From Lactobacillus gallinarum DSM 10532 = JCM 2011 (GTDB lineage Bacteria; Bacillota; Bacilli; Lactobacillales; Lactobacillaceae), in NCBI RefSeq assembly GCF_001434975.1, contig NZ_AZEL01000044.1:59896-123895 (forward strand): DNA of 64,000 nt. Reading direction: 5' to 3'. Both the position numbers and the translations under genes were made by a program. How positions within the stretch are numbered: the stretch's first letter is position 1; every line of letters starts with the position of its first letter. The notes under the pieces were generated by a model. It worked only from the letters and a program-made list of their open reading frames with translations. It had not been told where the DNA came from and made no database searches. Shown here piece by piece: positions 1 through 8,406 of the stretch.

Positions 1-186
1 TTCGATTCTATGTTCTCTACGTAAAATCAATTTTGCAATCATATAATCATGTTTATCAATTAAACCGGCTTTATTGATATTATCAAGTTCGAGCGCCATC
101 AATTCAATATCCCAGATTCTTTTACCAACATGAACTAAAATGCCATATTTTTCTAAAAGTTGTTGTACATCGTATAAAGTCTTCAT
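1..186 (-). CDS. YqgQ family protein (DUF910), 3' end cut by window edge
   Basis: Translating the complement from the ATG at 186-184 gives 62 residues beginning MKTLYDVQQLLEKYGILVHV and running open to base 1, so the C-terminus lies outside. The start MKTLYDVQ and the segment KRIWDIELMALELDNI are typical of the small cytoplasmic YqgQ/DUF910 family, whose biochemical role is unknown. It begins right where the rhomboid gene stops (one-base spacing), so the two are co-transcribed. In Bacillus subtilis yqgQ also sits between the rhomboid yqgP and glcK, so a glucokinase gene may follow outside the window. Confidence 0.85.
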   Translation of the reverse strand, partial: MKTLYDVQQLLEKYGILVHVGKRIWDIELMALELDNINKAGLIDKHDYMIAKLILRREHRIE

Positions 187-867
187 TTAAAAGTTAATAA
201 CCATTCCTGTTCTAACAGTCCACACTATATAAACGATCAAAACAGCGCCCGCTAAAACGCGCCACTTAGGATTATACGTCCGCATTACGCGATCACCTAA
301 AATGATAGCTAGCAAGAAGCCAGTTATTAAACCACCAATATGACCCCAAATATCAATACCGGGTACAAAAATATCTAACGCTAAATTAATCAGTGCTAAG
401 ACAAAAGCTTGTCTTCCTAAAAAACTAATTATTGGATTATGGAAATTACGCAAGCCAATGGCAACCATAGCCCCAAAAAGTCCGAACAAAGCTGTTGAAG
501 CTCCTGCACTTAAACTTCGATCTGAACTAAAAGTCAAACTAAATAAATTACCACCAACTCCAGCCAATAAATACGTAACTAAAAAGCGCGTATGACCCAT
601 AACTGGCTCCATATATTGACCCATGTAATAGATAATGACAGCATTTGATATTAAATGCATGACACCAATATGCAAAAATTGAGCAGTAAATAAACGCCAC
701 CATTGATGACCAGCGACTACCGCATAATTATTCATGGCTCCCATTTTCATCAAAACATTGACGCTTTCGGAGCCACCTAAAAAGACTTCAACTAAAAAGA
801 CTATTAATAAAACTATTAAAATTCCTAAGGTCACAAATATTTGTGAGAGGTTAATTTTTTGCTTCAT
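187..867 (-). CDS. Rhomboid family intramembrane serine protease (GluP/YqgP-like)
   Basis: A 226-residue polytopic membrane protein. After a short basic N-terminus comes a hydrophobic helix (about residues 9-31), then five or six further helices. The catalytic dyad is visible: Ser124 in GASTALFG (the GxSx motif) and His176 in the last helix (IWGHIGG). The WRLF...HIGVMHLISN block is also typical of rhomboids. These proteases cut transmembrane substrates in the lipid bilayer. B. subtilis YqgP has an extra cytoplasmic and TPR region that is absent here, giving a minimal rhomboid core. It lies 19 bases after the folate gene and is probably in one operon with it and yqgQ. Confidence 0.92.
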   Translation of the reverse strand: MKQKINLSQIFVTLGILIVLLIVFLVEVFLGGSESVNVLMKMGAMNNYAVVAGHQWWRLFTAQFLHIGVMHLISNAVIIYYMGQYMEPVMGHTRFLVTYLLAGVGGNLFSLTFSSDRSLSAGASTALFGLFGAMVAIGLRNFHNPIISFLGRQAFVLALINLALDIFVPGIDIWGHIGGLITGFLLAIILGDRVMRTYNPKWRVLAGAVLIVYIVWTVRTGMVINF

Positions 868-886
868 TCCAGCCTCCTTAAATTAA

Positions 887-1447
887 TTAATGTGTTTCAG
901 TAGTTATCAGCGTCCGAACTGGTATATCAGTGTTTTCAACAGGCCATTCAGCATGTTGGAATTGCATTTGAGAATTCACTAGTGATACAGTCTTAGGATT
1001 ATATTTTGCTAAAAAGCGATCGTAATAGCCGCCACCAAAACCAAGACGAACGTGAGAATCAAGTGCGAATGCTAATCCAGGCACAATCACCAAGTCCAAA
1101 TGATTATTAACTATAGCATCTGGGTCAGCGATTTCCTCTACACCAAAACTAGATTTTTTCAATTTACTCATATATGTGTAATGCAAAAAATTTAAAGTAT
1201 GATCTTGATCATTTTCAGCTTTGGCCAAATATACCTCTTTACCCTCATCCCATAAATGAGCAATTACTTCGGAAGTATCCACCTCTAAAGGTAGAGAAGC
1301 AGTTATTCCAATAGTTTGACTATTTTTGATTAAATCAGATTCCATTAACTTTTTAAGTAAAATTGTATCTTCTAATTTTTTATCTTCAGTTTTGGCAAAA
1401 CGCTTTAATTTATTTATTTGTATTTTTCTTAATTCTGATTTTTTCAT
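887..1447 (-). CDS. 5-formyltetrahydrofolate cyclo-ligase
   Basis: The 186-residue protein converts 5-formyltetrahydrofolate to 5,10-methenyltetrahydrofolate using ATP, returning the storage form of folate to the one-carbon pool. Family marks are the basic N-terminal helix (KSELRKIQINKLKRF), the VPGLAF segment and the C-terminal RLGFGGGYYDRFL motif that holds the nucleotide and folate. Length is normal for the family. It corresponds to yqgN of B. subtilis, which is also next to rpmG and the rhomboid gene. The start lies about 12 bases after the rpmG terminator hairpin, so expression may depend on read-through or on a promoter inside that interval. Confidence 0.93.
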   Translation of the reverse strand: MKKSELRKIQINKLKRFAKTEDKKLEDTILLKKLMESDLIKNSQTIGITASLPLEVDTSEVIAHLWDEGKEVYLAKAENDQDHTLNFLHYTYMSKLKKSSFGVEEIADPDAIVNNHLDLVIVPGLAFALDSHVRLGFGGGYYDRFLAKYNPKTVSLVNSQMQFQHAEWPVENTDIPVRTLITTETH

Positions 1448-1458
1448 TTTTTACCTAC

Positions 1459-1485
1459 AAAAAATAGCAGGCACACAACCTGCTA
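1459..1485 (-). terminator. Rho-independent terminator after rpmG
   Basis: On the minus strand a 7-bp stem TAGCAGG/CCTGCTA with a 7-nt loop is followed by six T. It lies between rpmG and the folate cyclo-ligase gene. Confidence 0.8.
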
Positions 1486-1495
1486 CTTTGATTTA

Positions 1496-1645
1496 TTACT
1501 TAGTTTCACGGTGAAGTGTTGCGCGTCTTTCAACTGGGCAATACTTCTTCAAAGATAAACGTTCCGGATGCTTACGCTTGTTCTTCTTAGATAAGTAACT
1601 TCTATCGCCACATTCGGTGCATTCTAAAATGATGTTATCTGCCAT
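1496..1645 (-). CDS. rpmG: 50S ribosomal protein L33
   Basis: This 49-residue gene starts [19 protein letters not shown] and ends TLHRETK. The first zinc-type pair CTEC is present, but the second pair is reduced to a single Cys (KKYCPVERR), so it is not a full four-cysteine (C+) form. L33 binds the large subunit near the E site. Position between a class B PBP gene and yqgN matches rpmGA of B. subtilis. It is monocistronic or weakly linked downstream because a hairpin terminator follows. Confidence 0.95.
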   Translation of the reverse strand: MADNIILECTECGDRSYLSKKNKRKHPERLSLKKYCPVERRATLHRETK

Positions 1646-1721
1646 TTTTTTCACCACCTACACTTTTATTCTGACTGTACTAGAATAGCATTTTTCAAGC
1701 AATTTGACCAGTGTTAATTCT

Positions 1722-3830
1722 TTATTTTGTTGAATGAAGTTTAAAATAATCCTGAATCATTGCTTTAGCGACTTGCAAAGTATACTTCCCTTCCATGTCT
1801 GGATCAAGACCTGGGAACACCACAGCTACAGCAAGCTTTGGATTTTTAGATGGAGCGTAACCAATGAAAGTAGCGTTAATTAATTCAATATTATGTTTTC
1901 TATTAGGGTGTTCAGCATCATAGTAGAAAGTTTGGGCAGTACCAGTTTTACCTGAAACTGATGGTTTAACATCTTTCAAGTAGTGAGCAGTACCCCAACC
2001 ATTTGTACCATGTACTACACGCCAGAATCCTTTTCTAACTACGTTTAATTCATCTGGAGTCCATGGAATAGACTGTTGAACGTTTGGCTTCTTATTGTAG
2101 TTAATATAAATCTTCTTGCCGTCTTTACTTGTCTTCCCAACAGACTGCACAATATATGGCTGCATTCTATAACCACCATTAGCAATTGTAGATACATATT
2201 GAGCAAGCTGAATTGGTGTATAAGCATCATAGTTACCATATGCCAAGTCAAGTACTGAACCAGAAAGAATATTTCCTTTAGAATTGAAGGACTTACCTTC
2301 AATTCCGGCAACTTCACCAGGAAGGTCAACACCAGTCTTTTGACCAAGACCAAACATTGCAAAGTTTCTTCTTAAAGTATTAAAAGCATTGTCTGGCATA
2401 TGGATGTAGGTCTTAGGTACATATTTTGCACCAACCCAATTCATTGCTAAGTGCATCATATAAATGTTACTTGAAACTTCTAGCGCTGTTTCGGCATCCA
2501 ATGAACTGAATGTTCCGACTGGGTAAACAGATTTCTTAACTGGTGAACCTGGAAGATAAATTGGCGTATCGGGCAAAGTGTTGCTAGTAGGAGTAATAAC
2601 TTTATTAATCAAACCACCAGAAACAGTTGCACCCTTAACTACTGACCCCATAACAAATGACTGATTGATTACACCTAAGGCATTATCGGTAGTCTTGCCT
2701 GTATTCGTATTACGGTTAATACCAGCTACCGCTAATAATGCTCCCGTATTTGGATTCATTGCCACGGCGTAGGCACCGTTAGAATAGCGAGCTGCTCCTG
2801 CACCAATAGCTGAACCATAAATTCGCTTCAAAGATGCCTGAACTTCCTTTTGATACTTGGCATCAATGGTCAACATTAAGCTGGCACCAGCTTGTCCATC
2901 ATAAACTGTCTTAGTCTGTTGAATATTACCATTAGACTTAGTAGTTACCTTGCTAGTTGACTTCGTTCCTTTTAATAGCGGTTCATATTCCTTTTCCAAA
3001 TATGAAGTACCTACTCGATCATTACGAGAATAGCCATTTCTCAAGTAGTACTGCAAGTTATCGCTAGGTAATCCGGATTTTTCAGTAGAAACTGAACCAA
3101 TAATACTTTGGATAGATGAACCATTTGGATAAGATCTTTGCCAGTCAGTTCCGATACCGACACCTGGCAACTCTGATAGGTGCTCACCCACTTGAGCGAT
3201 TTCCTTATCAGTTAAGCCCTTATTTTTGATATAAATAGTTGATAAAGTATAGGCACCAGAAATCTTATTAAAGATCAATGCGGCCGTTTTCTGCTTTTCA
3301 GTTAACTTAGGATCCATTTTTTCAACATAAGCAATTGCGGCTTGGTAAACCTCGGAATTAGTTTTCTTATTTCCGCTTGCATCTACCTTAGCTGATTTAG
3401 GCAATTCAGCTGAAATCTTAGTATTATTATCTTCATCAGCTAAATAATAATCGGCAATCATTTGCTTTGTCGGCTTTTCATCTGTAATCTTAATATAGTT
3501 GCTCAACGCATTAGAAATTTGATATATCTGCGTTGTGGTGGTCGAAGCACTCTTAGTATAAGTGATAGCATTAGTAGCCTTATTTCCTACTAATACATGT
3601 CCCTTAGCATCATACATAACACCTCGCGGCACCTGATTTGAAACAACTGTCGAATCCGATTGTTGTACTTCTGCTTTAAAACGAGATCCATATACTAGCT
3701 GTAAATAAGCCAGTTGTCCGATCAACATCGCAAAAAGCACAAGGATAACCCCTACGATGATTCGCATTCTTATTGGAGTAGAAGACTGTTTGTTTGAACC
3801 AGTCCCACTATTTTTTCTAAAATAATCCAC
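1722..3830 (-). CDS. Class B penicillin-binding protein (PBP2-like transpeptidase)
   Basis: 702 residues with one N-terminal membrane anchor (about 22-47, rich in I/V/L), a PBP dimerisation region, and a C-terminal transpeptidase. The three active-site motifs are visible: SVVK (about residue 397), SSN (about 453) and KTG in SGKTGTAQ (about 627). It cross-links peptidoglycan outside the membrane. Being next to rpmG and yqgN, it matches the position of B. subtilis pbpA (elongation-type PBP2A), but assignment to elongation rather than division is an inference from context. No PASTA domains are present. It is transcribed away from the divergent yfhO-like gene. Confidence 0.93.
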   Translation of the reverse strand: MDYFRKNSGTGSNKQSSTPIRMRIIVGVILVLFAMLIGQLAYLQLVYGSRFKAEVQQSDSTVVSNQVPRGVMYDAKGHVLVGNKATNAITYTKSASTTTTQIYQISNALSNYIKITDEKPTKQMIADYYLADEDNNTKISAELPKSAKVDASGNKKTNSEVYQAAIAYVEKMDPKLTEKQKTAALIFNKISGAYTLSTIYIKNKGLTDKEIAQVGEHLSELPGVGIGTDWQRSYPNGSSIQSIIGSVSTEKSGLPSDNLQYYLRNGYSRNDRVGTSYLEKEYEPLLKGTKSTSKVTTKSNGNIQQTKTVYDGQAGASLMLTIDAKYQKEVQASLKRIYGSAIGAGAARYSNGAYAVAMNPNTGALLAVAGINRNTNTGKTTDNALGVINQSFVMGSVVKGATVSGGLINKVITPTSNTLPDTPIYLPGSPVKKSVYPVGTFSSLDAETALEVSSNIYMMHLAMNWVGAKYVPKTYIHMPDNAFNTLRRNFAMFGLGQKTGVDLPGEVAGIEGKSFNSKGNILSGSVLDLAYGNYDAYTPIQLAQYVSTIANGGYRMQPYIVQSVGKTSKDGKKIYINYNKKPNVQQSIPWTPDELNVVRKGFWRVVHGTNGWGTAHYLKDVKPSVSGKTGTAQTFYYDAEHPNRKHNIELINATFIGYAPSKNPKLAVAVVFPGLDPDMEGKYTLQVAKAMIQDYFKLHSTK

Positions 3831-3920
3831 GTATATCGTCCCTTACTAAAACTGTATGTATTTTAACAAAAACTGAACGTTAATTCTACGATTGAGAATG
3901 GAGCTTAGCTAAATTTTAAG

Positions 3921-6539
3921 ATGAATAATTATTTTACTATCCATAAATTATTTACTGCTAAAAAAAATCTTCTTTTTTTATTAAGTTTTATTTTACCTGG
4001 TTTAATTTTCTTCAGCTACTTCTTTTATACCAAAAATGGCGTTTTAACAGTAGACCTGGGGCAACAATATGTTGATTTCCTCGCTTTTTTTAGAAATAAC
4101 TTGTTTTCTCATCCCCTTCGCTTAATTTATTCCTTTTCAAATGGATTAGGCGGATCGATGTTAGCAACAGATGCTTATTATCTTTTTAGCCCGTTTAATT
4201 TACTTTTATTCTTATTTCCAGAAAATTTATTACCGCAAGCTATTTTAATAATTATCGGACTAAAAATCGCTACAAGTGGCCTAACTAGTTATTATTACTG
4301 GCAGCAAAAAATAAATATGCCATTCTACGCTTTAGCTGCAAGCAGCGCCTATGCATTATCAGGATATGTTATCGCCAACCACTTCAACTTGATGTGGCTA
4401 GATTCAGTTATACTTTTGCCTCTTTTAATTAATGAAATCGATCGCACGCTAAGGCAAGAGAAAAGCCATCTAATCTTAATCACATTTTTACTGTGGTTTA
4501 CCAATTTTTATACCGCATTTATGACATTAGCTTTTGGCTTTCTTTATTTATTGACCCAGATTTTCTTCTTCAATAGAAAAAAGCAATGGTCTATTTTTAA
4601 ATCATATTTAATAAAAAGTATTTTGGGGTCTTTTTTAGATGCCTTTATGTTATTGCCAGTTTTTATTGAAATGTTGCAAGGAAAGGCAGCATCTTCTGCA
4701 AATTGGTCATGGGGATTTCAATTTATCCCATATAATCAAATAACTAAGCTTGCCGATGGTGCTTATAATTTTCATGAAATGCAAGAAGGGATGCCAAATA
4801 TTTTTATTCCTCTTCCTTTTTTGTTGTTGACTATTCTTTACTTTCTAAATAAAAAAATTAATTGGAAAACTAAATTAGCTAATGGCCTCCTGCTTTTATT
4901 TTTAATCGCTTCACTATTTTGGACACCATTAGTCTTACTATGGCACTTAGGTCAATTTCCTGTCTGGTACCCTGGTCGCTTTAGTTTTGTGTTGATTTTT
5001 TTAGCTTTAAACTTAGCAATCATCGCATTAAATCAGCAAGAAAAAATCAAACTATGGCAAGTTCTGCCATTAGCTATTGTTGCTTTGGGACTGATTCTTT
5101 TTGTCACGTTTAATGATCAATCATTTGATTTCTTAAATGAAAATGCTCAAATTGCCACAGGAGCTTTTTTAGCTTTGGGCTTACTGTTTATCGCTTTTAT
5201 TTATAATAAAAACAATTATGCAGCAATATTCTTTTATTTAATAATTGAATTGGAATTGGTAATTAATTTGGTCTTATCATTAGGAAATTTGGCCTATCAA
5301 AAAAATTACGATTATCAAAATTTTGTAAAAAATACAACGCAAGTTACTAACTATGAAACTAATCATGATCAAAGCTTATATAGAACCGAAAAGAATTTTT
5401 ATCGTTCCGATGATGATCCATTTAGTGCTAATTATTATGGTTTGAGCAACTTCAATTCCATCTCCAACCAACATGTGCTGTCGCTGTTAAATAATCTAGG
5501 TTTTGTTAATAACAGCAATTCTTATACCAATTTTGGCGGTACTCCAATTACTGACGATCTTTTTGGCATTAAATATTACATTCTTCCTAATGAAGAAATC
5601 ACCCCACTTAAAGAAAAAAAACAAATGAAATATGATAATAAAAATCAAAGAATCGACGTTGGTGATTATCATTTACAAAAACGATTTAATCAATTAATTT
5701 TAATGAAAAATAATTATGCACTGCCACTTTTATTTTTATCACCAACTTCTACCAAAAAGATGAAGTTCGATCCTAGTAATATCACTAAAAATCAAACTCA
5801 ATTTTTACAAGCGGCAACTGGCAATACTACTACTCTCTTCCATAATGTAATTTGGCCCGATCCAAAAAAGATTAATGTTTCAAGTTGGGATGGCGGCTGG
5901 ATGCAATATTCCAAAAAGAGAAAGAATAAATCAGCTCGTCTAATTTTTAACCTTAGGCCTAAAACAAATTCTTCTTATTATCTCGAGTTGCCTGGTGATA
6001 TTGATGACAACGCTATTGATATGTACGTTAACGGTAGTTTCGTTAACCTTACAGTACGTGATTCAAATACTCGACTGATAAATTTAGGAAGTAGACAAAG
6101 TGGCCAACGTATCCAAATTGCTATTACTCTGAAAAAAGACAATTTAGACTTAAATGCAACAAATTTATGGCGTTTAGATACCAAAAAGCTAGCCCAAGAA
6201 ATGCATTCATTTAAGCAAATTCAACCTCAAATTACTCAACCCTCTGCCTTGGTTATCAAATCCAATCATTTTTCCCTTCATAAAAAAATGACCATGAAAT
6301 CTACTATCCCAAGTAGTATTAACTGGTTAGTAATTGATAATGGTAAAATTCTTCATAAAAATAAAGTACTATTTGCTAATGCTTTTCTGAGTTTTAACCT
6401 CAATCCCGGTAAACATCAGATAACTTTGATTTATATTCCATGGATTCTCATAATCGGCTTATTAATCAGCTTGATTACCTTAGTAATTTACATAAAAATA
6501 AACAAAAATATCAGTGTTAGCGTTAACATGGAGAAATAA
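3921..6539 (+). CDS. YfhO family multi-membrane-span protein
   Basis: 872 residues. The first half holds about a dozen hydrophobic helices and the conserved start VLTVDLGQQYVDFLAFFRN; the second half is a large, probably extracellular domain, followed by a final helix and a basic tail. This is the GT-C-like YfhO family. In Bacillus and Listeria, members are needed for glycosylating lipoteichoic or wall teichoic acid with lipid-linked sugars. The acidic motif near the first loop (VDLGQQY) fits a GT-C fold. It is one of few plus-strand genes, divergent from the PBP gene, with 90 bases between. The role in this organism is inferred. Confidence 0.88.
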   Translation: MNNYFTIHKLFTAKKNLLFLLSFILPGLIFFSYFFYTKNGVLTVDLGQQYVDFLAFFRNNLFSHPLRLIYSFSNGLGGSMLATDAYYLFSPFNLLLFLFPENLLPQAILIIIGLKIATSGLTSYYYWQQKINMPFYALAASSAYALSGYVIANHFNLMWLDSVILLPLLINEIDRTLRQEKSHLILITFLLWFTNFYTAFMTLAFGFLYLLTQIFFFNRKKQWSIFKSYLIKSILGSFLDAFMLLPVFIEMLQGKAASSANWSWGFQFIPYNQITKLADGAYNFHEMQEGMPNIFIPLPFLLLTILYFLNKKINWKTKLANGLLLLFLIASLFWTPLVLLWHLGQFPVWYPGRFSFVLIFLALNLAIIALNQQEKIKLWQVLPLAIVALGLILFVTFNDQSFDFLNENAQIATGAFLALGLLFIAFIYNKNNYAAIFFYLIIELELVINLVLSLGNLAYQKNYDYQNFVKNTTQVTNYETNHDQSLYRTEKNFYRSDDDPFSANYYGLSNFNSISNQHVLSLLNNLGFVNNSNSYTNFGGTPITDDLFGIKYYILPNEEITPLKEKKQMKYDNKNQRIDVGDYHLQKRFNQLILMKNNYALPLLFLSPTSTKKMKFDPSNITKNQTQFLQAATGNTTTLFHNVIWPDPKKINVSSWDGGWMQYSKKRKNKSARLIFNLRPKTNSSYYLELPGDIDDNAIDMYVNGSFVNLTVRDSNTRLINLGSRQSGQRIQIAITLKKDNLDLNATNLWRLDTKKLAQEMHSFKQIQPQITQPSALVIKSNHFSLHKKMTMKSTIPSSINWLVIDNGKILHKNKVLFANAFLSFNLNPGKHQITLIYIPWILIIGLLISLITLVIYIKINKNISVSVNMEK

Positions 6540-6619
6540 TACTAGACCTATAATATAAAAATGTAATAAAATGAATACGTTATCATATGGATAAATTAAT
6601 ATAGAAAGAAGATTTGAAT

Positions 6620-7543
6620 ATGGCTCTTACATACCAAATTGGTGTAGATGCAGGCGGTACTCACTCAACTGCCATTGCATATGACGAAAACGGCAAAGAA
6701 CTTGGTCGCGCAGAAGGCGGTCCTGGTCAAATTAACGCTGATTACGAAGGCGGAATTAAAAACATCTCAGATACTATTAACGAATTGTTAAACAAGATTG
6801 ACGGCGACTGTATGCGCGTTTTAGTAGGTATTGCTGGTCTTTCAGTTGTTGGTAACGCACCTGAAGTTGCTGCTACTATTTCATCAAGAATCAACAACTT
6901 ACCTACCCGTGCTATTACTGACTCACTCTTAGCCCTTTATGCTGGTCTTGAAGGTGATGACGGTGCTCTTGTTATCGCTGGTACTGGTTCAGTATACAAC
7001 GGCTTACAAAACGGTCACTTAATCGCTGTTGGTGGTTACGGTAACATTTTAGGTGACGAAGGTTCAGGTTATGCTATTGCTCGTTCAGCTATGCAATCTG
7101 CACTTCTTAGCTGGGACAAGCGTGAAGATAATGCACTTATTCCAATGTTCACTAAGTTATTCGACGTAGAACACATGGATGAATGTAACGCTAAATTCTA
7201 CAGAATGTCTAATCCTGAAGTTGCCGGCATGGCAGTTCATGTTGCTAAGCTTGCAGATGAAGGCAGCGATGACGCAATCAAGATCATCCAACATCAAGCT
7301 CACTTGTTAGCTCGCGATATTATTATTGGTCTTAATCGTTACGAAGATCCAAAGCCAATGAAGATTGCTTTGACTGGTTCAGTTTTGGCTAACAACGAAA
7401 TGATGAGAGGACTTATTGAAGACGAAGTTAAGGATAAATACCCTGACGCAATCTTCTCCATCTCAAATGGTGAAAACGCTCGTGCCGTATTATTCGACAA
7501 GAGTAAAGATTACCGTTACTTCACTAACCACGAAGATCGTTAA
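6620..7543 (+). CDS. BadF/BadG/BcrA/BcrD-type sugar kinase (N-acetylglucosamine kinase-like)
   Basis: The ATG at 6620 is preferred over the TTG at 6614 because the AAGAAG ribosome site ends 8 bases before it; this gives 307 residues starting MALTYQIGVDAGGTHS. The ASKHA-fold marks are the phosphate-1 loop GVDAGGTHSTA, the segment GIAGLS, and the adenosine loop VIAGTGSVYNG. Members phosphorylate N-acetylglucosamine or related amino sugars, feeding cell-wall sugar salvage; the substrate here is inferred. The gene is followed by a strong terminator and stands alone. Confidence 0.85.
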   Translation: MALTYQIGVDAGGTHSTAIAYDENGKELGRAEGGPGQINADYEGGIKNISDTINELLNKIDGDCMRVLVGIAGLSVVGNAPEVAATISSRINNLPTRAITDSLLALYAGLEGDDGALVIAGTGSVYNGLQNGHLIAVGGYGNILGDEGSGYAIARSAMQSALLSWDKREDNALIPMFTKLFDVEHMDECNAKFYRMSNPEVAGMAVHVAKLADEGSDDAIKIIQHQAHLLARDIIIGLNRYEDPKPMKIALTGSVLANNEMMRGLIEDEVKDKYPDAIFSISNGENARAVLFDKSKDYRYFTNHEDR

Positions 7544-7555
7544 TTTAAAACAAAG

Positions 7556-7600
7556 AAAAAGCTCACAGCTTTTACAAATTGTAGAAGTTGTGGGCTTTTT
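7556..7600 (+). terminator. Terminator after the sugar kinase, possibly bidirectional
   Basis: A long hairpin pairs AAAAAGCTCACAGC with its imperfect complement ending GGGCTTTTTT. The A-run on the left and T-run on the right could also stop the minus-strand antitoxin gene that ends at 7607. Confidence 0.8.
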
Positions 7601-7606
7601 TGATTA

Positions 7607-7879
7607 TTATGAAATTACAATTCTCATAGTTTTATTCATTGCATTTGCAAGTTTAGAAAGCGTTTTGGTACTCGTACTGTATCCACGTTCAATACGAGCT
7701 ACTGTACTTTGAGGTACCCCAGCCTTTTCAGCTAGTTCACGTTGCGTTAAGCCCGCATCTTCTCTAGCTTTTAAAAGTGCCACTGAGCTACTAAACTGAG
7801 CCATATCTTTTTCAAATGCTTTTTTAAATCCCGGATTTTTCATTTTTTCTTGAATTACATCATCAATACTTTTACTCAT
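7607..7879 (-). CDS. XRE family helix-turn-helix antitoxin (HigA-like)
   Basis: 90 residues starting MSKSIDDVIQEKMKNPGF, chosen because AAGGAAAAATT precedes the ATG at 7879. The HTH_3 domain covers about residues 35-88, with the signature LTQRELAEKAGVPQSTVARIE and the KTLSKLANAM helix. HigA-type antitoxins bind the toxin and repress their own promoter. The start overlaps the end of the toxin reading frame by 8 bases, the toxin-first order typical of higBA. The antitoxin is intact although the toxin is broken. A palindrome at 8252-8271 is a likely operator. Confidence 0.88.
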   Translation of the reverse strand: MSKSIDDVIQEKMKNPGFKKAFEKDMAQFSSSVALLKAREDAGLTQRELAEKAGVPQSTVARIERGYSTSTKTLSKLANAMNKTMRIVIS

Positions 7880-8212
7880 AATTTTTCCTTTCATAATATT
7901 CATTTCTTATATCATGAGCATGCTTAATTTCTCGAAGAGGCGTCTTTTTGGTCGTTTTTGTAAAACCATGCGTAATTATGTACTTGTCACCATCTACGTG
8001 AAAGTACAAACCTCTCATCCGTTTATTAGAGAATATAGCCCTAAGTTCAAAAATATTTGAATCAATTACTCCTACCCAATGTTGCTGAATAGCGACACTT
8101 ATACCATTAAGCTCTATTTGCTTAATAAGTGATAACAATTTTGCCTGTCCTTAACTGTCAATGAATTCAAATACTCATAAAATTCATTATGACCGTTTAA
8201 ACGCTCGTACAT
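7872..8212 (-). pseudogene. HigB/RelE-like (Gp49 family) toxin, frameshifted
   Basis: The C-terminal part reads IFELRAIFSNKRMRGLYFH and ITHGFTKTTKKTPLREIKHA, the core of phage Gp49-like/HigB mRNA-cleaving toxins of the RelE superfamily. The N-terminal part lies in another frame, starting at 8212 with MYERLNGHNEFYEYLNSLTV, then KDRQN. The two frames join if one base is restored around 8143-8148, giving KDRAKLLSLIKQIE. As written, the upstream frame hits a TAG shortly after. No good ribosome site precedes 8212, so a second lesion at the extreme 5' end is possible. The toxin is therefore probably inactive. Confidence 0.75.
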
Positions 8213-8251
8213 TTCAAATTTTAGCTTTTTTCGCGCATTACTCCCTTTCTA

Positions 8252-8271
8252 TGATAGCAAATATACTATCA
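8252..8271. promoter_or_regulatory. Palindrome, possible HigA operator
   Basis: Perfect inverted repeat TGATAG-8 nt-CTATCA just upstream of the toxin-antitoxin genes. On the minus strand it contains TGCTATCAT, a possible extended -10. Its position fits autoregulation by the HTH antitoxin; this is an inference. Confidence 0.5.
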
Positions 8272-8346
8272 AATTCATATACATAAGAATCAAAATTTAC
8301 CTCCCACTATTTATTACGCAAAAAAGACGAAAATTTTTTTGGAAAA

Positions 8347-8388
8347 ATTAAAAAGACGAGAAATTACGCAATTGTAACTTCTCGTCTT
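8347..8388 (-). terminator. Terminator after the hydroxyacid dehydrogenase gene
   Basis: Minus-strand hairpin with stem AAGACGAGAA/TTCTCGTCTT, then a T-rich tract. It ends the transcript of the gene that stops at 8407. Confidence 0.85.
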
Positions 8389-8406
8389 CTTATCTAAATC
8401 AATATT

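Noticed and set aside
120..180. Rhomboid with altered catalytic motif (GAST instead of GASG)
   Set aside because: The family motif is GxSx; both catalytic Ser and His are in place, so this is normal.
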